From the NCBI GenBank assembly GCA_021432635.1, contig MU270021.1:1000594-1064593 (forward strand): a DNA stretch of 64,000 nt, written 5' to 3'. Shown piece after piece: positions 1-10,814 of this stretch. Made by a program: the position numbers and the translations under genes. Source of the stretch: Thozetella sp. PMI_491. Lineage: Eukaryota; Ascomycota; Sordariomycetes; Chaetosphaeriales; Chaetosphaeriaceae. The notes beneath the pieces are model-generated. The model saw only the letters and a program-made list of their open reading frames with translations. It had not been told where the DNA came from and did no database searches. Position 1 is the first letter of the stretch. Each line of letters starts with the position of its first letter.

Positions 1-239
1 GACTATGTTGCAAAACAAGTCCCCTCCTGCATGGCATCTGGGCCAAAAGAAGATGCAGCTTGATGTCAAAATGCTGCGCAAATAACTGGTATGGAGCAAG
101 CCAAGTTAAACGCGGCCATAGCGGTCGTAATCGGAAGGGACTTTCTGTCTATGGCCGGCCACCTAAGCCTCCCCATAGTTGAAGCTAGACAAATTTAGCA
201 TGAGTGGCGCGATAAGATGGAGTATTGGGGGACAAAGGC

Positions 240-1307
240 TCACTCTTGGTTGTATTGGTGTTGGTCTGTGTCTGGCTGACTGTGGGCGGCCAGAGCGCTC
301 AGCATTGCTTCATCCGTGAGGGTGGAAGTGTCGGCGACGTCATCGGTCAGGCGTTGGCGCTTAGCAGAGGGCTCGTCGTCGTCATCAGCGTCTACGCTCT
401 CAAGGCTGGGATCCACGGCCAGGACACCAGTGACCTGTGTGAGTTGAGGGTCTGTGGGGATATCCGTGGGGCTGGGCTGGGGAATCTGCTCAACCGCGTG
501 GACAGGTCCGCCTGGAATCGGGGCGGGCACCACGCCAGGGATTGGCACCGAGACGCCTGTTTGGATGCCGGGGGTGCCGTTGGGATCACCGGGAGCGAGA
601 GGCTGCTTGCGCGGACGACCACGGCCCGGGCCAGGGCGCCGGGTGATGGGGTTCTGAGTCGGGTCGACCTTGGGAGAACTGCCACCCGTCCCCGGACTGC
701 CGGTGATCTCAGCCTTGTTCTGGGCCCGGCGCAGGCCTTGGAAATGTTGCCTGTAGAGTTCCAGTCAGTGCCTGAGAGCTCACAGAGACGAGACCGAGCG
801 GATGTAGGCCCGAGAGAAATATGAGGACGAGAGCTCAGAGCGGCTACTTGGCCACGTAAAAACCACCAAAGCGGCGAGGGAGGTCTCGCGCCATGACTGA
901 GCTGCCGATGGGGGCAGGCTAGCTATGCGCAATGCTCGGTCTCTAGCCCCAGGCGATCGCTTGTACGCGATGCAGCGTTGTGTATGAGGTCGACATGAAG
1001 CACGTGTCCTGCACAGCGTGGAGAGTATGGCGGGCAGCTTGGCAACGCGAGACGGGGAGCCATGGCAGGACAACAAGGCGAGGATGGGGTTGAAGGAGAC
1101 GACGGCGAGCAGAAAAAGCCCAAAGAGGCAATAACAAGCTAAAATTGACACTTACCGGCATCCCTCGTTAGTGAATCCGTATCCAAGGCTGCGCATGTGG
1201 TTGCCGATAGTGGTCCACTCGGCGCCGCTGATGACGCCGATGTTCTTGACCGACAGGATCGTGAAAAACAGATCCTTGTCGGCCCGGTCATTCCAGTTCT
1301 TGTTCAT
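240..1307 (-). CDS. Myb/SANT-like DNA-binding protein with AT-hook
   Basis: Predicted nuclear DNA-binding protein of about 220 aa in two exons (1307..1156 and 750..240). The intron runs 1155..751, with GTAAGT donor and CTACAG acceptor. The first exon encodes a Myb/SANT-like helical domain (about residues 1-65) starting MNKNWNDRADKDLFF and containing EWTTIGNHM; the domain finishes in exon 2 at QHFQGLRRAQNKAE. Around residues 95-105 is a GRGRPRK AT-hook core, followed by a Pro/Gly-rich stretch and an acidic tail with DADDDDEPSAKRQR, which could serve as a nuclear localisation signal. ATG at 1307 is the first in-frame ATG; longer readings start at non-ATG codons. It is transcribed divergently from a second Myb-like gene at 3610. 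The 405-nt intron is long for this window. The domain type is seen in sequence; a role in transcription or chromatin is inferred from the family. Confidence 0.8.
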
Positions 1308-3609
1308 CGTGGCTCCGAAGGCTCGCGCTGGCGCTTGCTGCCAACCGAGCAATCAGGGTGCTGGCCGACGTCGCGATAGTGAGCCGTTAAGGACCTTATT
1401 GCTAGTAGGAGGAGATTGGGTGGGAGAGAGATAGAAGTGCGAACAGATCAGTCTCGCGTGTGGTTTTAGGAGGCGGGGCCAAATGGGAGCGGCTGGCAAG
1501 CTGCGCCCGAAGATTAGCCGACTAGTCTTAGCCGGATTTTAAATGGCAGGAGTAGGTTGGCTTTGACTCGATTGGCCACGCGCCAGAGCACGTGGGGCAG
1601 CGGCAAGCGAGATAACGCACCTCACGGAGCCGTGGGGTGGATGACTGCCTTGACTTCGCTGGTCCTGCCTAGACTGCCTTGGCTGGTAGTGCTTCGGAGG
1701 GAGCCAAAAAAAGGAGGGTCGATCCCACTTTCAATTTGTCAAACCCCACCTGGTCATGTGCTTTGGCGAAAATTTCGCGTCACCAGTAGGGCCGAGCACT
1801 GCTTCAATCGAGACGGGACGCGACCCCCCAACCTCCCGAGTTTTCCAAGGCTGATGGTGTCGGATCCACAGGCAGGCGTCCCCTCATGAGGTGTGGCACA
1901 CTCGTCGGATGAGCAAAGAGCCGAGCCATTGGCATTTATACACATATTTCTTTCATTTCCTGGTGCCCTCCGGGGGGGAATTGGGGCCGACCAAGAGACA
2001 GAAGTTGTGCTCTTTGGACACGTCCATCTGGGCCTCGACGGCGAGGCTTCGGCCGCGCGAGGTCCTGGCGCAATCCTGAGACCTCAAAAGCGGCTGCGGC
2101 ATGTCGCCACACCCCCCAAAGTGCTAGGGCCCCCTTTTTTTCTGGGCACAGGCTGCTAAAAATGCCTAGCCCTTGTACCGACCAGGTACCTGTCCGATAA
2201 AGTGGTTGCATAGCGGTCTCGACGTGCTCTTCGCGGAAGCGCGCTCCAAGTCCCGCAGACTGCCAATCGGTCACCCCACATCCAGCCCAACACCCCCCCC
2301 TCTTCCTCTTCAATCCCCGTCCCGCCAGCCACCCTTTTCCGGCGCAAATGAGTCATAGAGTTTCATGGTTTGCCCGCTATCATGGTGCGACCAATCGATC
2401 GGCGTATTCGCTCCGCTCTTGGTCGAATCTCGCATGACACATTGGGTGACGAGCTCCGCGTGGTCCGCGGCCAGTTGTCCTGCCAAATTGCCCCTTTGTT
2501 TGCCCCAACAAAACTCCGCCCAGGCTGCCAGGCTCCCAGGCTGCCATGGCCCCCTTTTCCTCCCATATCTGGGCTCATTCAACATCGTCTGCCTTGCTCT
2601 AGCCGTGTCCACCTGTCGCCTGCCTGAGGATTGTCTCTGGAGGACAGGGATTATGGCTGGTTGCATTATAATCCTTGCAACCACTTTACGCGAAGGTGGG
2701 ATGAGGAGAGTGGCGTCGCGTCGCTCGTCGCCTTTTTTTTCTTGACCCCGCCTTCCCGCTTCCCTTTTCCAATGGTAGCCCGTCCAACTCAGCCCATTGT
2801 AGGATCGGCCCTCCCTTGGTGTGCCTTTGTCACTCCTTGGCCGGTGAGAAGGCAGAGGCAGGCAATGATGACGAAGCTGCCTGACCTTCGTAAGAAACGC
2901 ATCATCTAGTGATGGCAGGCGGACGAGTGTCCAAGGGACTTGCGAAGCCAAAGCCGCGTTCATGAGCAGTTGCCTCTTTGCCTCTAATTGCGTGGGGGAC
3001 CACTTTGTCGCCCTCCCTTGGCTGTGACACGCAGCAAGACAAGCCTGCCTTGCATGCGCCATTGCCCCCCTTTCGTATTACTCCCTTGATAGCTTTGGTG
3101 TTGTGTTGAATGCACCCCCTTTTGGTCCCCAGGCCAACGGGCTTTGCCCGATCCTCCAGTATTCGTGCAGCTAGCGCTCCCCTCCCCCGAGGCTGCACTC
3201 TCTTGGTAGGTCACTGCATCCCTGTATCTTACATACTAAGCCAGAAGCGGCTCCCATTTTCGCCATCGCCCGCCCGCCCTCCTCCTCTGGTGGGTGGTGC
3301 CCCAGTGAAACATACATATACCTCCCCCAGCCTCAACTCACCCCCCTTCACATCCGTCGCCTGTCGTGACTCACCCCCCCCCTCTCCCCACACCTCTGCC
3401 TACCTGATTTGGCCAATACGATCCATCCAACAGGCTGCCCGGCTAGCGCTCTGTCCACGCCGTGCAAGCTCATATTGACCGGTCCTCCCACCTTCGCTCG
3501 AGGCCCCGAGTCTCTTGGACTGTGTTGGCCGGTTGTTCCCTCGACCTAACCACCCAAGCCATCCAATCCCCAAACCATCTCGAGCCGGCTCCTCCCGAAA
3601 ACTGTCGCC
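1308..3609. promoter_or_regulatory. Shared upstream region of two divergent Myb-like genes
   Basis: 2.3 kb without a supported gene. It holds many C/T-rich and A-rich runs, for example near 2290-2330 and 3300-3390, as is common upstream of highly expressed fungal genes. It must contain both promoters of the flanking divergent genes. Several open frames occur on both strands, but they overlap each other and show no domain or splice logic. No individual operator can be named from sequence alone. Confidence 0.5.
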
Positions 3610-4614
3610 ATGTCTGCCAACGATAATGCCATGACCCGTTTCCTGTTTGCTATCTTGCAGCAGAAATGCCTAAAAGATGTAAGTCGGTCCTCGCCGAGGC
3701 GCTTCCGCCAGTCCCTTTTCTGACGAAAGCCCGACGCCCGCCAGATCGACTGGAACAAGGTCGCTCACGACCCGATCTTGGTACAAGAGATCACCAACGG
3801 CCATGCGGCCCGCATGCGCTACTCGCGCTTCAGGGCGCAGATGCTTGGCATCGAGCCGCAGAAGCGCAAGCGGGACCCGAACAGGACGCGGGTGACCAAG
3901 AAGAGGAAGGACGACAAGCCGGGTGCCAGGAAAGACGAGTGTTCTGCTATCAAACAAGAACAACGCGTCAAGCAAGAGCCCATCGATCCAGACAGCACCG
4001 AAGAGACGTCCCGACCGTCGACCGCCGCCGGAGCCGGCCCGAGCAAGCAGTCGCCCAAAGTCAAAGCCGAGCCGAGCCTCGGCGCGGCCGCTGCCGCACA
4101 GACGTCCCGGATGGAGTCCTCGCCCGCTCCATCATCGGTCATGTCCACCGCCTGCGTGCCAGTGTCGATGGCAGAACTCCACTCTCAGCTTAATCCTCGT
4201 CTTCTGACACCCTGCAGCGATTCAGACGTCATAGCGACCTCACAAGGGTTCAACCCAAGCGGCGACATCTTTGCCCACGCGGAACCGGCCATCGACTTTG
4301 GCAGCCCAGCTACCCATGTCCACGACACGAGCATGTGGCATGGTATACCGAGCCCTACGTTCGGCGGGTTCACGATCGGGGGATATGGCCTAGAGAGCTA
4401 CGGGATTCCCTTCTGCGACCACCCGCAGGCCCTAGAGGAGCAACGTCCCAACCACCATCAGGGGCACGGGCACGGAGACCACAGTCAGATGCATCACTCC
4501 GCAGGCGGACATATGGGCATCCCAGCCGCACTGATGGACCACGACCCTAGCGGCCATGCGATGGTCAAGCACGAGGATTGGGACTCGCAGCTGTCCCCAT
4601 TCCACCAGTCGTGA
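3610..4614 (+). CDS. Myb-like DNA-binding domain protein
   Basis: Predicted nuclear protein of 312 aa. Exon 1 is 3610..3678, the intron 3679..3744 (GTAAGT...CGCCAG), and exon 2 is 3745..4614. The start GTCGCCATGTC is a good fungal initiation context. The first 60 residues form a compact Myb-like domain beginning MSANDNAMTRFLFAILQQK, continuing IDWNKVAHDP and GHAARMRYSRFRAQM. A strongly basic stretch follows (QKRKRDPNRTR, TKKRK), then low-complexity Ser/Pro/Ala sequence and a His-rich C-terminus with HHQGHGHGDHSQMHH near residues 250-270. The intron splits the Myb-like domain, as is common for this fungal family. The neighbour at 240-1307 carries a related type of domain on the opposite strand. 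Which genes it controls cannot be read from the sequence. Confidence 0.85.
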
Positions 4615-5332
4615 GTTTCGCCTAGCGTTGCGGGCCGCGTATACAAAGCCCTAGATGGGACGGTCGGATGGCGCGATGGAGAACTGTCGGGGCGCTGGAT
4701 ATGTATTATGAATATTTTTTATTTCTCGTCGTGGCTATGACCCTGGCGAGATGGGCAGGCGGTCGAATGCGTGTTCTTTTTGGCGACGGCCGGTTTGGTC
4801 TGGTTGGAATGGGATGGGTGATAGAAGAGATATTCAACCTCCCCCCCCCCCCTTCTCCCCTGAGTGTTAATCTCATAGATTGAAACGGCTCTGCTGGATG
4901 GCAGCTACTAAAAGTCTATTGACATGGACGAGCTAATGAATACCGTACATTATGGCTACGCATTTGATGGGCGAGGCTCCGCGCGGTTTCCTTGGTGCTA
5001 CCGTGGCCGCCTTATTAACTCCACTGCTTAACCGGGCTGAAAAAGCCCTGAGCTGCTTGGCCGGCCCATTATGGCCGCCTTCAGCTCCAGGCTCCTTCCT
5101 GTGCAACTAACCGCACCAACGTCCGCCCTGCGTCTTGCGTTTGGTTGATTTTTTAAAAAATCGAATTACCCCGTAGCCCGGGAACAACGAAAATGTGAAA
5201 TATTTGAACCAACGACCCTGGTTGCTGCCTGGAGCGCCCATTCGTTGCCGCCCAAGACGGGCATTTAGCTCGTAGCCGAGCGGCTCCCGAAGTGCATTAT
5301 AGTGGCACGCCCCCACGCCTAAGGGTCCGGCC
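4615..5332. other. 3' flank without a gene, with C12 tract
   Basis: Downstream flank of the Myb-like gene up to the assembly gap. A run of 12 C residues lies at 4841..4852. No frame with coding character is visible. Confidence 0.5.
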
Positions 5333-5902
5333 NNNNNNNNNNNNNNNNNNNNNNNNNNNNNNNNNNNNNNNNNNNNNNNNNNNNNNNNNNNNNNNNNNNN
5401 NNNNNNNNNNNNNNNNNNNNNNNNNNNNNNNNNNNNNNNNNNNNNNNNNNNNNNNNNNNNNNNNNNNNNNNNNNNNNNNNNNNNNNNNNNNNNNNNNNNN
5501 NNNNNNNNNNNNNNNNNNNNNNNNNNNNNNNNNNNNNNNNNNNNNNNNNNNNNNNNNNNNNNNNNNNNNNNNNNNNNNNNNNNNNNNNNNNNNNNNNNNN
5601 NNNNNNNNNNNNNNNNNNNNNNNNNNNNNNNNNNNNNNNNNNNNNNNNNNNNNNNNNNNNNNNNNNNNNNNNNNNNNNNNNNNNNNNNNNNNNNNNNNNN
5701 NNNNNNNNNNNNNNNNNNNNNNNNNNNNNNNNNNNNNNNNNNNNNNNNNNNNNNNNNNNNNNNNNNNNNNNNNNNNNNNNNNNNNNNNNNNNNNNNNNNN
5801 NNNNNNNNNNNNNNNNNNNNNNNNNNNNNNNNNNNNNNNNNNNNNNNNNNNNNNNNNNNNNNNNNNNNNNNNNNNNNNNNNNNNNNNNNNNNNNNNNNNN
5901 NN
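5333..5902. other. Assembly gap (570 N)
   Basis: All 570 positions are N. The apparent open frame across it is an artefact. The sequence changes character here: GC-rich on the left, AT-rich immediately on the right. Confidence 0.99.
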
Positions 5903-6070
5903 TTTATATTTTTACTCTTTTGGATCTAGTAAATATACGATCTTTACGACCACATACCGCTTCGCCACGATGCCGTATTAATATATTTACTATATGAGGG
6001 CGCACCCACAAGCTATATAGCTGGTATGTGGTCCCATGGTGGTGGGTGGGCATGGAATATGGTGGTGGGG

Positions 6071-6093
6071 ACCCTAACCCCAACCCTAACCCT
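6071..6093 (+). repeat. Telomere-like CCCTAA/CCCCAA tract
   Basis: The sequence reads ACCCTAACCCCAACCCTAAC and continues CCT, which is about four units of the fungal telomere repeat TTAGGG on the opposite strand. It lies 170 bp to the right of the assembly gap, in the orientation expected for the left end of a chromosome arm. Confidence 0.7.
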
Positions 6094-7382
6094 TGCAGTG
6101 GATATGAGAGACTATTTGACCCCGATGGCCGGCGCTGAGGGCACGGACTAGATTTAGCGCTAAATTAGCGCTCAGCCAGCGAGTCAGCCACCAAGAGGCC
6201 GTCGTGGATAAGCCCCCCCTATCTACCTCTGATGCCAGGGGCAGTCCAGTACTGTAGGTGCTGTAACTTCCCTCACATAGGACCACCTGTCAGGGCCGAG
6301 TCTGGCGGGTCTGACAGCTAACCAGAACCCTACAACTGAACCGCTTCTACCTTAAACTTCCCTACAATAGAGCCCCGCCGCGAGCCATCATAGCCTCAAG
6401 AGGACAAGAGACACGCTAGCCAACAAGGTTGTTTATTTCCGTGTGCTAGTTTTCCAATTATCATCTCTGCCACCTGTAAGCGGATCTTGTAGGCTTGTAG
6501 TTTTTGTTGTAGAAATAGCGGGAACGCGGCTACGTACCTCACTTCACCATCCTAGCGACCTTCATGATATTCATCCTATCCTCGGTTCATCTCACCTGCA
6601 GCACCCCATGAGGGTCAGGCAAAGCGCAATCAGGGGCGCACGGCTGGGTACTGCTACTACAGATGGGCCGAAAAGGATGTATTAATAGGAAGAGCTGGCG
6701 TTTTTTTTTCCCCTTCTTCTTGCCTCGCTTCATCTCTGCTGCACTAGATGGGCCCTCCTTCTTGATCACTATCACGGCAACGATGATGAGAGGCTTGGTC
6801 AAACTAGCGAAAGTGCAAATCCAGGAAGAAGGATTGGACGCCACGTCACCTCTGTGAACCGGGTCAGAGTTTCCGTACCATGCACACAATGCGTCGTCAG
6901 CCTTTAGGCGATAATCATGAGATCTATCCGAGAGGTCTAACCTCTCGTCTCCAAAAGTCCAACCATAACTTCCTAAACTTCGTATAAAAATATCGCCGAG
7001 ACAATTCCCACCCGGTTCCCTTGTTGGCTCCTCGGATAAGAGCCGAGCTCTGCCACAGCATAGTGGCCAGGCCAGCTTTCTCAGGTCAAAATCCTTCTTG
7101 CCTAGGTGCATGATGTGAGTGTATACATGTCTCGTATTGCACCTTTAGGCAACACAATTGCTTCAGCTCGCTAGCCCGGTCTTTGTTTCATGTTTCAAAG
7201 ACCCCTTGAACCCGGATTACCAAAGGCAGTCCGGCTTACGGGCAACCCGCACTAGATATGGGGCTTAGAGCTCGGCTACTCAATGAGTTTGGTTAGACTA
7301 CAAGGAGTTGCTAGGGCTCAAGACGCGCGTCCTAGGTTGGCGCAGGTTTACGAAATACCACGGTATAGGCGGCGTCATAGTA

Positions 7383-7703
7383 TTAGGCCAAGGGTAAGTA
7401 AAATTCCCCTGGCAGGTTGGCCGTAACAACCTCCCAACTGGGAATAATTCCGCCTTGGCACCATAGTGCTATCAACTTTTGCGAGGCCTGGTCGAGGTAC
7501 AGCCTTCCGATTTGGGGCACGGTCTCGTATTCCAACATCCAGCCAGGGTCCCACGCATGGAAGGATGACATTGTCCAACCCTTATAGGCTAGATCAGCTA
7601 CCGTAACAGGATGCACACAATACCATGGTAGGTACCTACATACCCTAGACAATGGTTGATTTGGGGAGAATACCTGCGTAGCAACTTTCAGGACATAGAG
7701 CAT
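7383..7703 (-). CDS. Weak candidate ORF, 106 aa, unknown
   Basis: An ATG-started frame of 106 codons with balanced, protein-like composition and many aromatic residues, for example GWTMSSFHAWDPGW and LYLDQASQKLIALW. I recognise no domain, signal peptide or splice structure. It lies in gene-poor sequence near the gap and upstream of the peroxidase gene. It could be a gene remnant or chance. Confidence 0.2.
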   Translation of the reverse strand: MLYVLKVATQVFSPNQPLSRVCRYLPWYCVHPVTVADLAYKGWTMSSFHAWDPGWMLEYETVPQIGRLYLDQASQKLIALWCQGGIIPSWEVVTANLPGEFYLPLA

Positions 7704-7810
7704 CTAGCCTTGGAAAGGACTTTTGCGCAGGTTAGATGAACACCATACTCACAATGCTTCATTGGCACCACCTCGACCCAAATAGTCTGTCGCTACATCG
7801 ATCGTGAATG

Positions 7811-7817
7811 TATATAA
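7811..7817 (+). promoter_or_regulatory. TATA box of the peroxidase gene
   Basis: TATATAA lies about 80 bp upstream of the ATG at 7892, a normal distance for a fungal gene. A pyrimidine- and A-rich leader follows. Confidence 0.6.
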
Positions 7818-7891
7818 GAGTGCAGACCAGAACATGTCGAAAGCTATCAATCCTATATCTCCCATCACTACACAAACAATAAAGCATCCTT

Positions 7892-9858
7892 ATGGCACCT
7901 ATCCGCAGCATCGCGCGCGCATTCGCGCTCGCTGGCCTCGTGCGTCTGGCCGTCGGCGAGTATGTGTGGCCAAACGAGCAAACCGATGAGCTCGAGTCGC
8001 ATCTTTACGAAGGGGCCTTCGCTTCTCTAGTGGATGGTTGCGATGCCAACTTTACAGAATTCGGAAGAAACATCGGGGCAGAGTGGCTGCGGACCGCTTA
8101 TCACGATATGGCGACGGCCGACGTTCTCGCGGGCACCGGAGGCATGGATGGCTCCCTTGCGCTAGAAACTGACCGCGCCGAGAATACTGGCGATGGCTTG
8201 CCCGCGACAGTTTTTACCGTGATGAGCCAGCAGACCATGCGGAGCTCGATGCCGGATTTGCTTGCCATGCTGGCCGTTCTGGCTGTGGGGGCGTGTTCGA
8301 AGGGCAATATTATCATCCCGCTGCGACCGGGGCGTGTCAGTGCTGCCGGTGCCGGTCCTTTGGGCGTTCCTGAGCCCCAGCAAGACCTTGCTTCGCACAC
8401 GGCCAGCTTCCAGAGGCAGGGATTCAATGTCCAAGAGATGATCGGGCTTGTAGCTTGTGGTCATAGCATTGGTGGTGTCCATGGCATCGACTTTCCGGAG
8501 ATTGTCTCGGTGAACAATAACAGCACCGGAAACAGCACTGTTAGTCACCCCTTTCCTCCAAGCCGCGCCTCCTTCGGTTCATTGAAGAGACGCGAGAAGA
8601 GAGTCACTTCCTCCAAGAATCCCTTCATATATTGCGGGCGTTGCTTACCAGGTCCCCGCGCCGTCAGAACGCCGACCATACTCAGACCTTTGATACGACG
8701 TCCAAGAATCTGGAGAATACCATGTAAGCAACACCGTCCCTCCTCCGCTGAACTACTTCTCATCAAACCTTCTCTCGGGCGAAAAGCGCCAAGGAATTCG
8801 TCGCAAACGTGTCGCAAAACCCGCTCGCATTCGGTCCCAATGTTACGACGCGGTCAGACTTTCGAATCTTTAACGCGGACGGCGGCGAGGTGATCAACAA
8901 GATGGCAGACTCAATCGATTATTTCCTCTCGACCTGCTCGAACCTACTCGAACGCATGCTGAATACCGTCCCAAGAGGTGTAGTGCTCGGCGAGCCGATT
9001 GCCCCAGTCCTCATCAAGCCAATGAAGCTGAGTATCGAGATTGGCACCGATGGCAACATGATCGTATCAGGGAAAATTAGGGTATAGCCACTACTACCGC
9101 TCCATCTCCAGTGGAGTCCTAAGAACTAACAAGTGGCGATCTCCGTGCTAGGTTTCCGAAACCCTTATTGCTAGCCAGGACTCCCAGCTTATCCTCCATT
9201 TCGTCCCGCGATCCGGAGAGGCGTGCTCAGCTACCGAGCCTTGTCCCACGGCGGTTGCCTCGTACAATTCTGAGCTTGGCTGTGGGTTTACAAACTGCGG
9301 CCCGCTTTGGAAGTACTATGACTTCCATGCCACAGTTCCCATCGAACACGGCATCTCCTCCTTCCTCGTGGAGATTTCTGACCCCTCGGGAACATCGACT
9401 ACGTACGATAACGGCGGCCATGGATTTCCCCTCTCCGACGCAATCCCGCCGCAGCTCTCAAAGTCGGGAGTGTCGTTTTCGTCGAACAATGGGAGGACGT
9501 TGAATTTGACTGTGGCGGTACGTTGCTGCGGATATTGACACAGGAGTCTTGCTGATGAATGCGTCCTCCCCAGGTTCTCAATGACGAGCGCTTTACGAAC
9601 ATCTCGCTCGTTGTTCCGGAGGCGGATGATCCCAACTCGAAGCTCGCAGCGTGGTCCCCCACTGTGACTCCCATGGTGCGCTCTCAAGCCGTGGCTGGGA
9701 CGAATTACACACTCTACACGGCAGTTCATACGACGGGGAGCCTCCGTTTCAACGGGGCGCATCCATACGATATTGTTGCTGCCGGACCAGAAGGCACCGT
9801 CATTAGCAAGTATAACTCGTGGAGTGATGTCCCACTCGTACTACCGGCCGCAATCTAA
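7892..9858 (+). CDS. Secreted haem peroxidase (plant/fungal peroxidase fold)
   Basis: Predicted extracellular haem peroxidase of 549 aa that uses H2O2 to oxidise organic donors. Exons: 7892..8539, 8668..8723, 8787..9081, 9152..9517, 9574..9858. An N-terminal signal peptide (about residues 1-22, rich in Ala/Leu) ends before EYVWPNEQ. The distal site is WLRTAYHDMATAD with Arg67 and His71. The proximal haem ligand region is VACGHSIGGVHGIDFPEIV with His191. The C-terminal 200 residues form an extra region found in this ascomycete group, including VSETLIASQDSQL and a Cys-containing segment. The first intron uses GTTAGT and a GTCAG acceptor at 8667; this choice keeps the frame, whereas the earlier CAG at 8651 does not. 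It converges on the Cys-Pro repeat gene at 10365. The exact substrate is unknown. Confidence 0.88.
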
Positions 9859-10364
9859 GCTGTTGAGAGGATCCATTTCTTAGAATAGCATCGGCTTGCA
9901 AATTAGCCGCACTATGATAGCCTGCTCGATGCTATACTTTATTCACGCTTTACGAATATCGTCACAAAGATTTCGTTTTAGTTCTCAAAATATGGCTTGT
10001 TGTAGTTGGGATTCGGTTATTCTAGGCATATACAATGAGCAACAAATGTCACATTAGCATGCAAAATGGGGCGGATTGACCGGCGGCTCATCTCTTCTTT
10101 TCGTCCATCAGCTTGCTATTCCGAGGCCGGTAATTAGAACTAACCAGTAGACTGTGCGTGGTCTCAGTGGCCCCGCTCGATTCAAGCAGGGGGTTACATA
10201 TATGCATTACCTGTCCCAATCTTAGTCACCATCCAAGGCGCAAGTTACGCTGTACTGAGCCTCTTGTTCATTATCAGTTCTATTTGGCGTGCAAAGCAGA
10301 CGAGCTACTCTTCTGTCTAGGCTCTTGGGCCTGGAGCACCCATAGACATGGACTGGTCTACAGC
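9859..10364. other. Intergenic between convergent genes
   Basis: About 500 bp holding the 3' ends of the peroxidase gene (left) and the Cys-Pro repeat gene (right). AT-rich near 9940-10020. No gene seen. Confidence 0.5.
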
Positions 10365-10814
10365 TTAGGCATGCCCAACAACCGGGCAAACGGCCCCTAT
10401 ACCGGCGGCACTGACATCGGGATGTCCCATCACCTTCCCTTTATGATGTCCCACTTTTGCCTTTGTGACGGGGCACACGGCATCGTCGCCCTTGTCGTCG
10501 GTGGCTGGGTGGTCGGGCGGGAGCACCGTCGTGGCGGTACCGGCTACAGGGCAGACGGCGTCGTCCATGGCCCGGCTTTGGGGCTCGTCTACCAGATTCT
10601 TCAGGGCCGGGCAGGCCGACGCGTCGCTCGGTTTCCTGTCGTCGGGAATGGGCACAGCCGGGTGCTTGTGCATGTCGTGGTGGTGGTCGGTCGAGGCGCC
10701 GACCACGGGGCACGTCTGCCCGGGCTTGGAGAGGTCAATTTCGGGGTGCGACGGCGGCAGCGTGCTGTTGGTCGTGCCGACGACGGGGCAAACTTGGGGC
10801 TTCGCGGTGGCCAT
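10365..10814 (-). CDS. Cys-Pro module protein, 149 aa (candidate haem or metal binder)
   Basis: Single-exon protein of 149 aa without signal peptide or membrane segment. It has six cysteines (9, 35, 68, 88, 114, 143) and every one is followed by proline. The CP sites read CPVVG, CPVVG, CPALK, CPVAG, CPVTK and CPVVG. Residues 8-75 and 87-149 are a tandem duplication: in each half CPV(V/A)GT leads to LPPxHP, then a second CPV, a His cluster (HHHDMHKHP in the first, HHKGKVMGHP in the second), then a third CP. Cys-Pro dipeptides with nearby His are the signature of haem regulatory motifs, so haem or metal binding is a reasonable inference, but no enzymatic domain is visible. The convergent neighbour is a haem peroxidase. 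Start ATG at 10814 follows TACAAG. Confidence 0.8.
   Translation of the reverse strand: MATAKPQVCPVVGTTNSTLPPSHPEIDLSKPGQTCPVVGASTDHHHDMHKHPAVPIPDDRKPSDASACPALKNLVDEPQSRAMDDAVCPVAGTATTVLPPDHPATDDKGDDAVCPVTKAKVGHHKGKVMGHPDVSAAGIGAVCPVVGHA

Larger units (their letters stand above)
5903..7810. other. AT-rich, gene-poor stretch right of the gap
   Basis: The first 100 bases after the gap are strongly AT-rich, followed by G-rich repeats (GGTGGTGGG type) and a telomere-like tract. A perfect 8-bp inverted repeat with one central base (AGCGCTAA-A-TTAGCGCT) lies at 6156..6172. Several ORFs of 60-174 codons occur, but none shows a recognisable domain or convincing splicing. One minus-strand frame (7383..7703) is listed separately as a weak candidate. 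Confidence 0.5.

Noticed and set aside
5292-5981. Open frame of 229 codons across the gap
   Set aside because: Consists almost entirely of N.
6287-6316. TGTCAG...CTGACA short inverted repeat, possible LTR end
   Set aside because: No second copy, target-site duplication or element coding sequence is visible, so a retroelement cannot be claimed.
6587-7111. Minus-strand ORF of 174 codons in the gene-poor stretch
   Set aside because: Contains a poly-Lys run made by a T tract and no recognisable domain; weak as a gene.
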